Origin: Reticulitermes speratus
Lineage: Eukaryota > Arthropoda > Insecta > Blattodea > Rhinotermitidae
Assembly: GCA_021186555.1 (NCBI GenBank)
Contig: JAJKFL010000004.1
Coordinates: 11,972,001-12,036,000, forward strand
Direction of reading: 5' to 3'
Length of the DNA stretch: 64,000 bases
The notes under the pieces: generated by a model
Database searches by the model: none
Told to the model about the DNA's origin: nothing
Seen by the model: the letters and a program-made list of their open reading frames with translations, nothing else
Part shown: positions 45,484 to 57,034 of the stretch, in pieces
How positions within the stretch are numbered: the first letter of the stretch is position 1
Layout: each line of letters starts with the position of its first letter
Position numbers and translations under genes: made by a program

Positions 45484-45721
45484 CAAAACGAATTCTCCAC
45501 AGGGTGCGATCTAATGCTTCCTCTTTCAATTTCTATTATCCTCCCTTTTCCTTAAGGTCATCCAGTAGCTGCTTACGTCTTCTCCCTCGTCTTCCCGTCA
45601 TTTCTATCCTTCCTTCTAACTTTTCTTCAATCACATGTTTCAGAAGGCAGTTCCTACGCAAGATGTGACCAATCCAGTTAGCCTTTCTTCTTTTTATTGT
45701 ATGTACGATATTCCTCTCCTC
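45478..45721 (-). pseudogene. LINE ORF C-terminal tail (progenitor of the array)
   Basis: The minus strand encodes RKANWIGHILRRNCLLKHV, IEEKLEGRIEMTGRRGRRR and KQLLDDLKEK, then after a frameshift LWRIRFGRGYG, continuing into the array. This is a C-terminal tail seen in insect non-LTR retrotransposons. A parallel copy with a single, unexpanded end lies at 54524-54790. Confidence 0.85.
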
Positions 45722-46423
45722 CTTAACTCTGCAACACGGTTAACAATAAAAATTCTGCTTTCTGCCCACACTGCCGTTACCAAAAGCACAAACGAGCACA
45801 GAATCTTGGAGACATCCAAACAGCAATGCTCTTCCGGAAATCGGAGAGCACTGGACACAAAAGTACTTTCGGTCACTCTTTACCGGTTTCCCCCCCGTTA
45901 CTATCATTCCACCATTGCTCCATACTCAACTTCACCTACATGTTGCCCTTTAGCAGGACAAACGAGCAAAGCCTGGGGACCTTAAACCAGCAATGCTCTT
46001 TCGGAATTCTCGAAGCATTGGATAGAAATGTACATACTTTCACTTTTTAGTGTGACGCAGCAGTCCGCTCTTGACGTCACGCGGATTAACACACTTCCTT
46101 TGCAGTACGTTCAGCTGAAACCTGCCACGCCGGCTGCTACAAGATACACAAACACCTTCCTTCAAAGACGTCCTAGGATGTGAGATTCTTCCAGGCGTGT
46201 CAAACTGCGATTCCCCACTCCACTTGAAGCCGATTGTCCGAAGTCCTAGTGGGTTAAAGGTTCCTTAATGGGGCTTTATTGAGGCGGGTAAGCGGCCGGT
46301 GGTGCTGCACGTAATTCAATTGTTACCCTCGTTGCGTCTCTGCCCCAACCCTTAGCCCAAAGCACAGACTTCCCTACAAAACAATTAACGTCACCTTATT
46401 TGGCCTTGCTTCTGCGTGTATCC
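45722..46423. other. Interval with SINE-body fragment and diverged direct repeats
   Basis: 45885-45935 (CTATCATTCCACCATTGCTC, CATACTCAACTTC) is a single relative of the 91-bp satellite unit. CAAACGAGCA...CAATGCTCTTCCGGAA (45790) and CAAACGAGCA...CAATGCTCTTTCGGAA (45959) are diverged direct repeats about 169 bases apart flanking it. Confidence 0.55.
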
Positions 46424-46456
46424 GCAGTGCACGTGTCTAAATGACACGTGCACTGC
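46424..46456. repeat. Perfect 14-bp hairpin
   Basis: GCAGTGCACGTGTC and its exact complement GACACGTGCACTGC surround a 5-base loop. Function unknown. Confidence 0.9.
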
Positions 46457-46561
46457 TTACCAGAACCCAAAAGAAAGACCCATTTCCTTACAGCGGAATT
46501 CATACACGAATCACCTCTACATTACTAGGCGCGATCACATGTCATTCAAAGCGGTTATTAG

Positions 46562-46650
46562 TTTCGTCATATTTGTCCGTCTGTCTGTTCGCATGGAATC
46601 GCTCGGCTACCGCTGGACGGAATTGCATTAAAATTGTGATCTCAGGCTTC
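46562..46650 (-). repeat. Fragment of the 30.2/53.2-kb dispersed repeat
   Basis: GTTCGCATGGAATCGCTCGG and CGCTGGACGGAATTGCATTA match 53251-53295 in the same orientation. Confidence 0.7.
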
Positions 46651-46680
46651 CGCCGGGATGTTGATGAGACCTGCAAGAAG

Positions 46681-46790
46681 ACTTCTTGAAGATGGGACCA
46701 AAACGTCCCGAAACGTCGGTAAAGGTTACCACTCGATGCTGCGTAACATGCCAGAAGAGCGCAGATCTCTGCGTTAAATTTGATATTCGA
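46681..46790 (+). repeat. GAAACGTCGG-type hammerhead-like element
   Basis: TTGAAGA-T-GGGAC...GTCCC-GAAAC-GTC-GGT at 46685-46720. Helix II GGGAC/GTCCC is perfect. The first core C is T. It is followed by CTGCGTAACATGCCAGAAGA, GCGCAGATCTC as in other members. Confidence 0.65.
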
Positions 46791-46914
46791 GGCTTTTATT
46801 AAAATGCGTTGCGAAAATCCAAATGTCATTGAACTCTGACAAAGATCTCGGGAACTTCACACGAAGGCGTCAGGACTTGTATATTGTTAACAGCTGTACG
46901 AAATATTTTGTAGT

Positions 46915-47055
46915 TTGACACTTGTCCACAGGGAGTCTACTGTTGCTGTAGTTTGACAATTGTCCACAGGGAGTCTACTGTTGCTGTAGTTTGACAACAG
47001 TCTACAGGGAGTCTATTGTCTCTGTAGTTTGACAATGGTCTACAGAGAGTCTATT
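46915..47055. repeat. Short minisatellite, 38-bp unit, about 4 copies
   Basis: Unit: TTTGACAATTGTCCACAGGG-AGTCTACTGTTGCTGTAG. Confidence 0.88.
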
Positions 47056-47269
47056 TTTGCAATTGAAGCAAATTGAAGATGAAAATGAGTATCACGTATA
47101 TACATGAGGATTCACAGAAGGATGTTCCTAGGCGTAACATAGGTCAACTAGCAACCAAATTCAAATTACGGTAACAATACCAACAACAAATGCAACAATT
47201 TCAACAAATTTACACATTTCTAACACACTTCTGTCCCATTGGCATTAGGGCTGAAGGAAAGGGGAAGAA

Positions 47270-48765
47270 GTAATGCAGAAATATGACAGATTGTGATTAT
47301 TGTAATGCAGAAATATGACATTGTGATTATTGTAATGCAGAAATATGACATTGTGATTATTGTATGCAGAAATATGACATTGTGATTATTGTAATGCAGA
47401 AATATGACAGATTGTGATTATTGTAATGCAGAAATATGACATTGTGATTATTGTAATGCAGAAATATGACATTGTGATTATTGTAATGCAGAAATATGAC
47501 GATTGTGATTATTGTAATGCAGAAATATGACATTGTGATTATTGTAATGCAGAAATATGACATGTGATATTGTATGCAGAATATGACAGATTGTGATTAT
47601 TGTAATGCAGAAATATGACATTGTGATTATTGTAATGCAGAAATATGACATTGTGATTATTGTAATGCAGAAATATGACAGATTGTGATTATTGTAATGC
47701 AGAAATATGACATTGTGATTATTGTAATGCAGAAATATGACATTGTGATTATTGTAATGCAGAAATATGACAGATTGTGATTATTGTAATGCAGAAATAT
47801 ACATTATTATGTAATGCAGAATATGACATTGTGATTATTGTAATGCAGAATATGACAGATTGTGATTATTGTAATGCGAATATGACATTGTGATTATTGT
47901 AATGCAGAAATATGACAATTGTGATTATTGTAATGCAGAAATATGACAGATTGTGATTATTGTAATGCAGAAATATGACATTGTGATTATTGTAATGCAG
48001 AAATATGATATTGTGATTATTGTAATGCAGAAATATGATATTGTGACTATTGTAATGCAGAAATATGACATTGTGATTATTGTACGCAGAAATATGACAT
48101 ATTGTGATTATTGTAATGCAGAAATATGACATTGTGATTATTGTAATGCAGAAATATGATATTGTGATTATTGTAATGCAGAAATATGACATTGTGATTA
48201 TTGTACTGCAGAAATATGACAGATTGTGATTATTGTAATGCAGAAATATGACATTGTGATTATTGTAATGCAGAAATATGATATTGTGATTATTGTAATG
48301 CAGAAATATGACATTGTGATTATTGTACTGCAGAATATGACAGAGTGTAATTATGTAAGCAAAATATGACATATTGTGATTATTGCACTGCAGAAATATG
48401 ACATATTGTGATTATTGTAATGCAGAAATATGACATTGTGATTATTGTAATGCAGAATATGACTATTGTGATTATTGTCCTGCAGAATATGACATATTGG
48501 ATTATTGTAATGCATAAATATGATACTGTGATTATTGTAATGCAGAAATATAACATTGTGATTATTGTACTGCAGAAATATGATATTGTGATTATTGTAA
48601 TGCAGAAATATGACATTGTGATTATTGTAATGCAGAAATAGACAGATTGTGATTAATGTAATGCAGAAATATGATATGTGATTATTGTAATGCAGAAATA
48701 GATATTGTGATTATTGTAATGCAAAAATATGATATTGGATTATGTGTACTGTAGAACACGGAATA
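47270..48765. repeat. Minisatellite, 30-bp unit, about 49 copies
   Basis: Unit: GTAATGCAGAAATATGACAT-TGTGATTATT. A 33-bp variant has GACAGATTGTG. Deletions are more frequent toward the right end. Minus-strand frames (YFCITIITM repeats) are artefacts. Confidence 0.96.
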
Positions 48766-48812
48766 TGATATTGTAATGTAAAAAACGTGAAACGTACGGT
48801 TTTTAATGTTAA

Positions 48813-49060
48813 ACATGAAAGGCCGATCCAGCGCCGTGCGGTCTAAGCTTGGTCTACGGCCGCTCGCTGCTGGATTGCGGGCTCGAATCCGCGAGGGCAT
48901 GGATGTCTGTCTCTTGTGAGGTTGTGTGTTGTCAGGTACAGGTCTCTGCGACGGGCCGATCACTCGTCCAGAGGAGTCCTACCGAGTGTGGTGTGTCTGA
49001 GTGTGATCGTGAAGCCTCGATAATTAGGCGGCCTAGGCCCCCAAGGGGCTGTCGAGCCAT
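48813..49060 (+). mobile_element. tRNA-derived SINE, family S1
   Basis: Degenerate head (GATCCAGCGCCGTGCGGTCT, box B GGCTCGAATCC). The body and tail match 9667-9925, including CCAAGGGGCTGTCGAGCCA. Confidence 0.82.
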
Positions 49061-49109
49061 TGGAAGACATACAAGAAAGAGTATGTTTACTACAAGACAC
49101 AAGGCAAAT

Positions 49110-49544
49110 GGAAGTTTCCCGACGTGCCTTCGAAACGTCGGAAAACACAACCCAACGACACTGTATCACATCTCAGAAGACCTGAATCGACAGATGAGCG
49201 TTCTTCCTCCGCAGCACACATGTCCAACACATGACACATAGTGCCTCTATTTTACGGCCCGCTGTCTTACACGGAAGCTGAAAATGACACCACAAGGTGT
49301 TTGGAGTGAGGTGGGGAGGGTAAGACGTGCGGGGCTCGTGGCTTTTAAGGCGTGACCTCTCTGGCGACCAAGAAAAATAAATGGCCGTTACAGATGAAGG
49401 CAGGCCGTGTCACGCAGCGGAAACTTAGACTCTTTTAACAATTCAGCAGAACGAACATACATTGTTAACAGTATGGGTTTGCGCTGGTGATGTGCGGACT
49501 GTCACGTACAGATCTGAGAATATCAGAAACGGTATACGAAATTA
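49110..49544. other. GAAACGTCGG fragment then unassigned sequence
   Basis: CCGACGTGCCTTCGAAACGTCGG at 49118-49140, written here as a 5-base arm pair around CGAAACG, followed by CCAACGACACTGTATCACAT and ATCTCAGAAGAC as in the family. Nothing recognised from 49200 onward. Confidence 0.5.
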
Positions 49545-49548
49545 TTAA

Positions 49549-50353
49549 CCCTCTAAAGCCCAGTGGTTACTATATGTACCAGCAGGTTTAACATTCGCAA
49601 ATTCTACGTTCTGCCCACACAGTGTATTTATGTGTTTTGTGTGGATCTCAGAACAAACAGCGATTATTTTACTGTACAACATTAACTGACTTGTTTGTAT
49701 AACTGAGACGGAGTGTGTTTACTGCGCGGTACGGACTGTATTTATGTGTTTTGTGTGGATCTCAGAACAAACAGCGATTATTTCACTGTACAACATTAAC
49801 TGACTGGTTTGTATAACTGAGACGGAGTGTGTTTACTGCGCGGTACGGACTGTATTTATATGTTTTGTGTGGATCTCAGAACAAACAGCGATTATTTCAC
49901 TGTACAACATTAACTGACTGGTTTGTATAACTGAGACGGAGTGTGTTTACTGCGCGGTACGGACTGTATTTATGTGTTTTGTGTGGATCTCAGAACAAAC
50001 AGCGATTATTTCACTGTTCAGCATTAACTGATTGGTTTGTATAACTGAGACGGAGTGTGTTTACTGCGCGGTACGGACTGTATTTATGTGTTTTGTGAGG
50101 ATCTCAGAACAAACAGCGATTATTTCACTGTACAGCATTAACTGATTGGTTTGTATAACTGAGACGGAGTGTGTTTACTGCGCGGTACGGACTGTATTTA
50201 TGTGTTTTGTGTGGATCTCAGAACAAACAGCGATTATTTCACTTTACAACATTAACTGACTGGTTTGTAGAACTGAGATGGAGTGTGTTTACTGCGCGGT
50301 ACGGACTGGATCGTTAAATGTAATTCAGTATAATTTTCGTCTTTAAAGTGTCG
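49549..50353. mobile_element. TTAA-type element carrying a 114-bp satellite array (copy C)
   Basis: TTAA at 49545-49548 is followed by CCCTCTAAAGCCCAGTGG, the best preserved left terminal repeat. Six units lie at 49622-50308. The right end CTTTAAAGTGTCGG is degenerate. Termini of TTAA plus CCCT are typical of piggyBac-like elements. Confidence 0.83.
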
Positions 50354-50628
50354 GTATAAGCTACCATAACAGAGCAAAATTCGTGGCTTCCAACGCATAT
50401 TAATCCTACCACAACTTAGGATGTCGAAATGATTCTATCGCTGTTTAAAGACCGCATATTATGATGCTAATAACACGATATCCCGAAAGAAAATTACTCC
50501 ACAGTTGGCTACACTGGCAGCCAATGACTGCCTTAATAGTCAGCGATTAAGCGGCGATGCCTGCCGGCATTAAGCACTAACGACACTACACAGTATTGTA
50601 TAGTACTGCCTACTGACAGTGTGCTGAA

Positions 50629-50806
50629 CCCTTTAAAACACAGTGGTAACTATACGTACCAAGTGCTATACGACCAGAAACGCTGCCTTTTGACCACGGA
50701 GTACAGTCACATGTTTCTTATAATTCTCCCAACAAAAAAGGTTTAGTGCAGTGCTTTGTATTCCGTACGAACTGTACATGTGAATATTGTTTAGACATTC
50801 AAAGGG
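50629..50806. mobile_element. Array-free TTAA-type MITE, 178 bp (copy D)
   Basis: Left end CCCTTTAAAACACAGTGG, right end ATTCAAAGGG followed by TTAA (50807-50810). Left-flank landmark TAACTATACGTACC and an internal CCGTACGAACTG match copies A-C, but there is no tandem array. The left target site is TGAA rather than TTAA. Confidence 0.75.
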
Positions 50807-50829
50807 TTAAATAAACAATAAAGGCAAAG

Positions 50830-51100
50830 GTAAATTCCTTTACATGTCATGAAATTATAGGGAGGAGTGGCTCACTTCTAACTTCGGCAATAGATGGAGG
50901 TGCCTGGTGAGCTGCAACCGGTAGACGAGTCGCCGGTATACATTGGGTACGAGGCTGGATGTGCTCCGGATGCAGAGTGGATGTTTCGGAGAAGACAAAA
51001 ACATCTTTCCCCTTCCAGGAATCGAAGCATGGCCTGTAGGTTGTTTAGCCCATAGCCTAGTCACTATATTGACAGAGCTAACTGGGATCCACGAATAAAA
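50830..51100 (-). mobile_element. SINE-like repeat, family S3b
   Basis: GGTAAATTCCTTTACATG, CTTCGGCAATAGATGG, GGATGTTTCGGAGAAGAC and, at the right, a tRNA-like head (CATAGCCTAGTCACTATATT, GACAGAGCTAACTGGG) read on the minus strand. Confidence 0.65.
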
Positions 51101-52002
51101 TAAAATTAAAAATAAAATAAAACAAATTAGCTGAAGAAATCCAAGTTTTTCCGTACAGTCCGCAATAACTGTTATAGGAAAACCTAAGGCATGTTTGTAA
51201 TGCACCTCATAATCATTTAACAAAGCGGTCTAGCTCCGCAAATTGTTATTGACACTCAAAGCATCGATCTCAATGGAGGAAAATAGCATTTAGCTTAGTT
51301 ACTTTTTGTGATATGGAAGTATAAGTTCATGTATCGTGTTGGTGTTAAGTCCCGTTACTAACAACTTGGTACAGTCAATGGACAAGTGTGTGTTAAACTT
51401 GCTAACTAGCTAATTGTAATTTAGAACACTTTGCTTCCTGAAAAGGAAAGAGACGTCTATCGATATAACGTGGGCTTACAGTTCCCATGTTGTATATCAC
51501 TGTTTGCCTCATGGCAGTATACATCGATACAGCGTCGCTAAATAAATAAAAAACATTACCACAACCGCAGAAAACGAGATAAGGTAAAAATCCCACAAGG
51601 TTTTTTTTTCCGGCACAAATAAAATCATTCAGAAAATGGAAGAACAATTTGGAAAACAAACTTGGGAATAGAAACAATAACAAGACGAAACCACGGGGAT
51701 GAAGTAAACAACAGTTGGCAATATTGGAGGAAATGGAATGAGTGGAGGACTTTACACCCCCCCCCCCCCCCCGCCCATACACACATACAGGTACGCAGCA
51801 AAATGTAGCGAACGTATAATGGAAGGAACCGAATTACGTAATATCTGGTGTGTCTACAGGAATCGTTGTCAGACATGGTTCAAGTCTGTAATGGTCTAAT
51901 TGAGATGTAAGTCAGTCTCAGTAAATATAATACAGTTTTTACGAAACAGTCTCAGTGAATAGAGATTTATATACGTGTAAATAAATAAAACTTCATGTTT
52001 TC
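51101..52002. other. Unassigned interval with a 16-base C run
   Basis: C run at 51757-51772. No gene recognised. The minus-strand frames at 51402-51876 are Leu/Phe-rich and cross the C run. Confidence 0.42.
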
Positions 52003-52216
52003 TAATGGGGCAACAGCCCCTAGTGGGCCTAGGCTCCTCATTTATCGAGGCTTCACGATCACACTCAGACACACCACACTCGGAGGACTCCTCTGGACTT
52101 GATAACACACAATACTCACAAAGACATCCTTCCCGCGGCGGGATTCGAACCCGCAATCCCAGCAAGCCAGCGACCGCAGACCCACGCATTAGACCGCGCG
52201 GTCACTGCGATCGGTA
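52003..52216 (-). mobile_element. tRNA-derived SINE, family S1
   Basis: Tail CAACAGCCCCTAGTGGGCC at the left and head GGATTCGAACCCGCAATCCC at about 52140-52159, with CCGCGCGGTCACTGCGATCG at the right end. About 30 bases of the body are missing relative to the other copies. Confidence 0.83.
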
Positions 52217-53165
52217 AATACCTCATTAACAATCACAAATTACGTTGTATGATTGTTGAAATTTTGGGGGAATATTTTCCTACGCTCTCTGGTAACTCTT
52301 TCAACGGTATGGTAAGTTATGAATGATGAATTTGAAAAAAAAAAACGGTCGTGGTCTATTCGAATTACTATACAGTTCACCTGGACAGACTGAGGAAACC
52401 CGGATGGCCGACGACCCCACACACGTTTCAGCCAGGTACCTCCAAAATTAAAATCGAGACATTTTTCGCTATTCCAACACCTTTTCTCTCTTCATCTGCT
52501 ACACCGAAGGACAGAGAAGTTAATTTATCTTTTGCCTGTCCATTAATTCTTCTTGCCTCTTGTTCGAGCCTGTTCTATGTTTTGTGTCTGCATGCTGAAG
52601 TCACTTAATGTGTGAGGTCGAGATTGCAAAGCGTCGAATATCAAATACTAAATTCTTCTTGTCTATGTCGCCGTCCTGGCGATGGAAGCAGCAGACTCTT
52701 CTGAAACGTCTGTAAACATCTACAAATGACTCATATATCCTAATGAGGCAACAGGTTTGTTCGAAACGTCGGTACTAGTCTATAAGTTATTCGTCTTCTC
52801 TGATGCAGACAGCAGTTCTGCTCCCAGTGCACAACTACCAGACTTCACGGCGTCAGATCCCGAAAGACAGTAATCTTCACTACACACCACGGTTTATACC
52901 CCCCACCATGTTCTGTGCCAAACTTAAGAAGAGCTCAGGTTTAAAAAGGACACGAGTTAAATAAAACATCAGGCCTATGAAACTGCATTTTACTGCTTTT
53001 TACATCAGTGATCATAAATAATACAATGTTTGTAGAAAATACAGTCTGTTATAGCGAATGCATAATTCGTAACACGAATTATGTAGCAGACATACTGAAT
53101 TATACTCATTAGAAATCTATAAATATTTAAATTCCATTAAATAAGTCTTACTTCCAGGAAGATGA
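52217..53165. other. Unassigned interval with GAAACGTC fragments
   Basis: CTTCTGAAACGTCTGTAAAC (about 52697) and GTTCGAAACGTCGGTACTAG (about 52753), and ACTTCACGGCGTCAGATCCC at 52842: parts of the GAAACGTCGG-associated family. The frame at 52351-52608 is not recognised. Confidence 0.45.
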
Positions 53166-53710
53166 AAGAATCTCCACCAGGACTCTTTTTAGGAGCGTTT
53201 GCAAAATTGCGGAAAACGACTGTTACCTTCGTCACATCCCTCTGTCCGTACGCATGGAACAACAACTCGGCTCCCACTGGACGGATTTTCATTAAATTTG
53301 ATATTTGAATATTTTTCGAAAATCTGTCGAGAAAATTCAAGTTTTATTAAAATCTGACAACAATAACAGGTACTTTACATGAAGACCTATGTACGTTTAT
53401 GACAATATATCGCTGAATTCCTATTAGAATGAGAAATGTTTCAAACAAAATTTGTAGAGAAAATCAAAACACACATTTTAGGTTCAATAACTTTTTCCCA
53501 AAAATCGTGCCGTTTATCAGATAATGTGGAAAAGTATGGTAGAGCCAGACAGACCACAGATGACAATATAATACGGCGCATGCGCTTTGCATGCTGTACA
53601 ACTAAGACTATAGACACACACTCACAATACGTAATATCTATTGCTTTTCCACGGCAACAATGGTTACGCGAACGCGCCTCAATGTTACGTTACACGTACA
53701 CAGCATGTCT
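53166..53710 (-). repeat. Dispersed repeat, inverted relative to 30228-30735
   Basis: Matches 30228-30735 along about 500 bases in opposite orientation. No coding frame is conserved between the two. Confidence 0.85.
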
Positions 53711-54523
53711 AGTTAACAAACCATGACGCACAAACACACAAATTTAAAAAGACCGCCTCAAAAACGTACACTGGAGTCTCCTATCCTAACAGTTCTACAG
53801 CTAACATTTCTCCTCACGGAAAGGAAGGACACCTTCCGAATCCCTGGAAGAATGGCGATACCTCGAACGACTCTGACGTGTCATCAGCTGTTTATGAGGG
53901 CAAACACTGCGCACGCTAGCGTTTTCTGTTCGTTTCAAAAACGTCCACACTGATTGTCGCCATGAATGCACTCCCAACACAGTAAATGTTTTTGAAACAG
54001 GTATAACATTGCCTGGCCGTTCCGAGGTAAGCCTAGCAGCGGCCACGCCGTGCCGAATGCAGACAGGTACAGTGATAAGGGTTGAAGTTAGCAAGGTATC
54101 TGGTTACTAGCATAGGTACTCGTTAATCATAGGTACTCGTTAATCGGGATGCATGATTGGAAGGGCACAGTACTGGAATCTGTATACATGAGATGAAGTC
54201 TACCAATGTGTTACGACATTATGCGTGATTACAGGCTTCAGTCGCGGTGTAAATAAGATTTTCTTTCTTCCTGGATGTTACGCAGTGTAGATTGGTAGTT
54301 AGTTACCGACGTATCGGGACAACCTATCGGTCCCAACTTCAAGGTTCATGCAGTTCATGCACCCTTGGAGGTGGGACCGATAAGTTGTCTCGAAACGTCG
54401 GTAAGAAATCTACGCCCCGTAACATGCAAGAAGAACTGACGATCTCATTCTGACGCTCTGTTTTAGGTCCCATTTTAGTATCATCGCCACAACTCCTTCG
54501 ACGTCTCCGAAGTATTTCTTCCC
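53711..54523. other. Unassigned interval with a GAAACGTCGG fragment
   Basis: TTGTCTCGAAACGTCGGTAA at 54386-54405 and a mirrored TTACCGACGTATCGGGACAA at 54303-54322 form a loose inverted pair. TAGGTACTCGTTAATC is repeated at 54113 and 54130. No gene recognised. Confidence 0.5.
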
Positions 54524-54790
54524 TCATTCTGCAGTCTGTCTTACGACAGGTCCGTAGCCTCTTCCAAAGCGAGTTCTCCACAGGGTCGATCTAGTGCTTC
54601 CTCTTTCAATTTCCAGTACTTCTCTTTTCCTTAAGGTCATCAGTAGCTGCTTACGTCTTCTCCCTCGTCTCCCGTCATTTCTATCCTTCCGCTAACTTTT
54701 CCTTCAATCACAGTGTTTCAGAAGGCAGTTTCCTACGCAAGATGTGACCAATCCAGTTAGCCTTTCTTCTTTTTATTGTATGTAGGACAT
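54524..54790 (-). pseudogene. LINE ORF C-terminal tail, unexpanded
   Basis: The minus strand encodes RKANWIGHILRR, later GRRGRRRKQLL, and ends LWRTRFGRGYGPVVRQTAE followed by TGA (54524-54526). Small indels break the frame in the middle. The final 39 bases occur once here but about 23 times at 44600-45483. Confidence 0.85.
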
Positions 54791-55754
54791 TCATCTCCTC
54801 CTACCCTCAATATTCCGATAACAATTCTGCATCATTCCCTGATTTTCCCATTTCCCGCACACATCATTTCGCTTCATTTGATCACTCTAATAACATTTTT
54901 GGAGACTGGATGTTACAATTCGCAGCAAACTTCGTTTTTCCGCCCGTAATTGTTTAACGTCGCGCTACGTATTAATGTTGAAGGCAGGTGAGTGTCAAAA
55001 TAACGAAATCTGACGCAAAGCGGTAGCGGTCAAATTAAGGTAGTGTCCTGGAATGTTCATGGATTGAGAAAACCCCCTAAAATCGTGTGAGGTTAGCCGG
55101 TGATCCGGCCAAGATTGGAACTGACAGCATTCTGATAAGTCTAGAACTTTACCGCTACATTAACCTCTACAATCCAGCGCCGTTTTACAAATATTATTCT
55201 CAAAAGCTCTCAAAATGTGAGAGTATAGTCCAGTAAACTAATTTGTTTTTATGTCTCAGCCAATGATTATTAATTTTTCTATACTTCCTTCCTTTAGACA
55301 TCAATGCGTAAAAATATGGTTTTATGTAATCCAGTATTTAGTTTTAAATGGCATCCATGAGTAATGCAACGTGTCTGATACTGAGACGGAAATCAAGGTT
55401 AAAACTTTTACAGAAATAAGTGTCCTTTAATGTTTGTTACCTAATACTGTGCAACTGAATGTGACTGACAAAACCAAGAATCTTACAAAGAAATCCGGGT
55501 ACAGCAGTCCCGTAAAACGTCTAATGTTTGCGTAACAGCAACCGCAATATAGCAGACATAGCTTCATTGTATGTGCTACTGACTGAAGGAGGACATTAAG
55601 TACTTGCAGTGTCTGACAGATGGCGTTAATCGCCAGAGAACCTCGACATGTACATACTTTCACATAAATGAGACTCGTAGTTCAACTCACAATGCGCCTT
55701 TCCCACTAACAACCTTAAATTAGAAGAATGAAACTTACATAACAGCAGACAGGG
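54791..55754. other. Unassigned interval
   Basis: No gene or repeat family recognised in about 960 bases. Confidence 0.4.
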
Positions 55755-56250
55755 AAAGAGCAACAGATAATATGAGCAACAGATAATATGAGCAACAGAT
55801 AATATAGAAAGATATAGCATGAGAACAGATTATTGAGCAACAGATAAGACGAACAACAGATAATATGAGCAACAGATAATTAATGAGAAAGAATAGACAT
55901 GAGAACAAATGAGCAACTGATACAACACGAAACAACCAATAATATAGCAACAAGAAACACAACCAACAGAAATATGAGCAACAGATAATATGAGAAAAAA
56001 GATATAGCATGAGAACAGATAATATGAGCAACAGATAACACGAACAACAGATAATATGAGCAACAGATAATATGAAAAGATATAGCATGAGAACAGATAA
56101 TATGAGCAACAGATAATATGAGAAACAGCTAATATGAGAAACATATAGAATGAGAAGCAGATAATACGAGCAACAGATAACATGAGCAACAGACAATATG
56201 AGCAACAGCTAATATGAGAAACACGTAGCATGAGCAACAGATAAAATGAG
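55755..56250. repeat. Minisatellite of 14-16 bp, GAGCAACAGATAATAT
   Basis: About 30 irregular units mixing GAGCAACAGATAATAT with GAGAAAGATATAGCAT. Some order is visible, as the longer compound block GATATAGCATGAGAACAGAT recurs at 55810, 55990 and 56077. Confidence 0.9.
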
Positions 56251-57034
56251 CAACCTGAGCTACACCACCCTCACCTCAACCATTTCCGCTTTTCTGGCCA
56301 TCAAGTTGCACTTGCAAGAGATGAGGTATGTAGTAATTTTGCAGTCCATTCCATGCGAGCTCTATGTGACCACTGAGCTCACCGTCGCAATCTCCTTAAA
56401 CAAGTATTGGTGGCGAGGCTGCAGCCTTCCGAAACTGCGACAAGGAAGCACTCCTTGCAACTATTGCAGCTGCAGAGACTGTACTTTGGCACCAGGAGCG
56501 AGGACTGTACAACGTGCGGGTGGCTGTGACCCTCCTTTTGACTTTTCTTCAGGCGGTGTCACGCCTGGACCTGCCCCCTGAGAGCTATGCATGACGCAGT
56601 CTTCCTTACACGGCACACAGTAAGTATGTCTATCCCAAGAACAACAGTCATAAAGGGTTTCGTTTACGCCACACCGCAGCTGAATTTGCTAGGTACAGTA
56701 TTAGACACGTGACTTCCACGCAACAAGGAGACATGTCACCGTTCTTCTGCTATCTTGACACAGCATGCTGCTTGCAGACGGCAGGTGGTTTGTTCGGATG
56801 TCAGCCAGAACGCCTAATATCCTGAGAGTCTCCATTGTCTTCCTCAGTCGCTGTGCACACCATGAAGTGCAGTGGAGGTGAGTGGCGAGGAACAGTGGCA
56901 TAAACGCATGACGTCAATACGGGAAACAAGAAATGCGTATGGAATATTGATATGGAAACTTCTGAGAAGCAGGCACTGGAAATATCAAGAAGAAAAATAA
57001 GGTGAATTAATAGGGTTTTGTCTAATGTACACCG
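56251..57034. other. Interval with two overlapping short frames of unclear status
   Basis: A GC-richer stretch at 56380-56590. The plus strand has a 111-codon frame (56246-56581) and, in another frame, an open stretch 56400-56594 encoding AAFRNCDKEALLATIAAAE and later LPPESYA. Neither is recognised. ACAGTAAGT at about 56618 could be a splice donor. Evidence is too weak to call an exon. Confidence 0.3.

Noticed and set aside
47270-48765. CRISPR-like array
   Set aside because: Units are contiguous with no unique spacers, the genome is eukaryotic, and there are no cas genes. The same holds for the other arrays.
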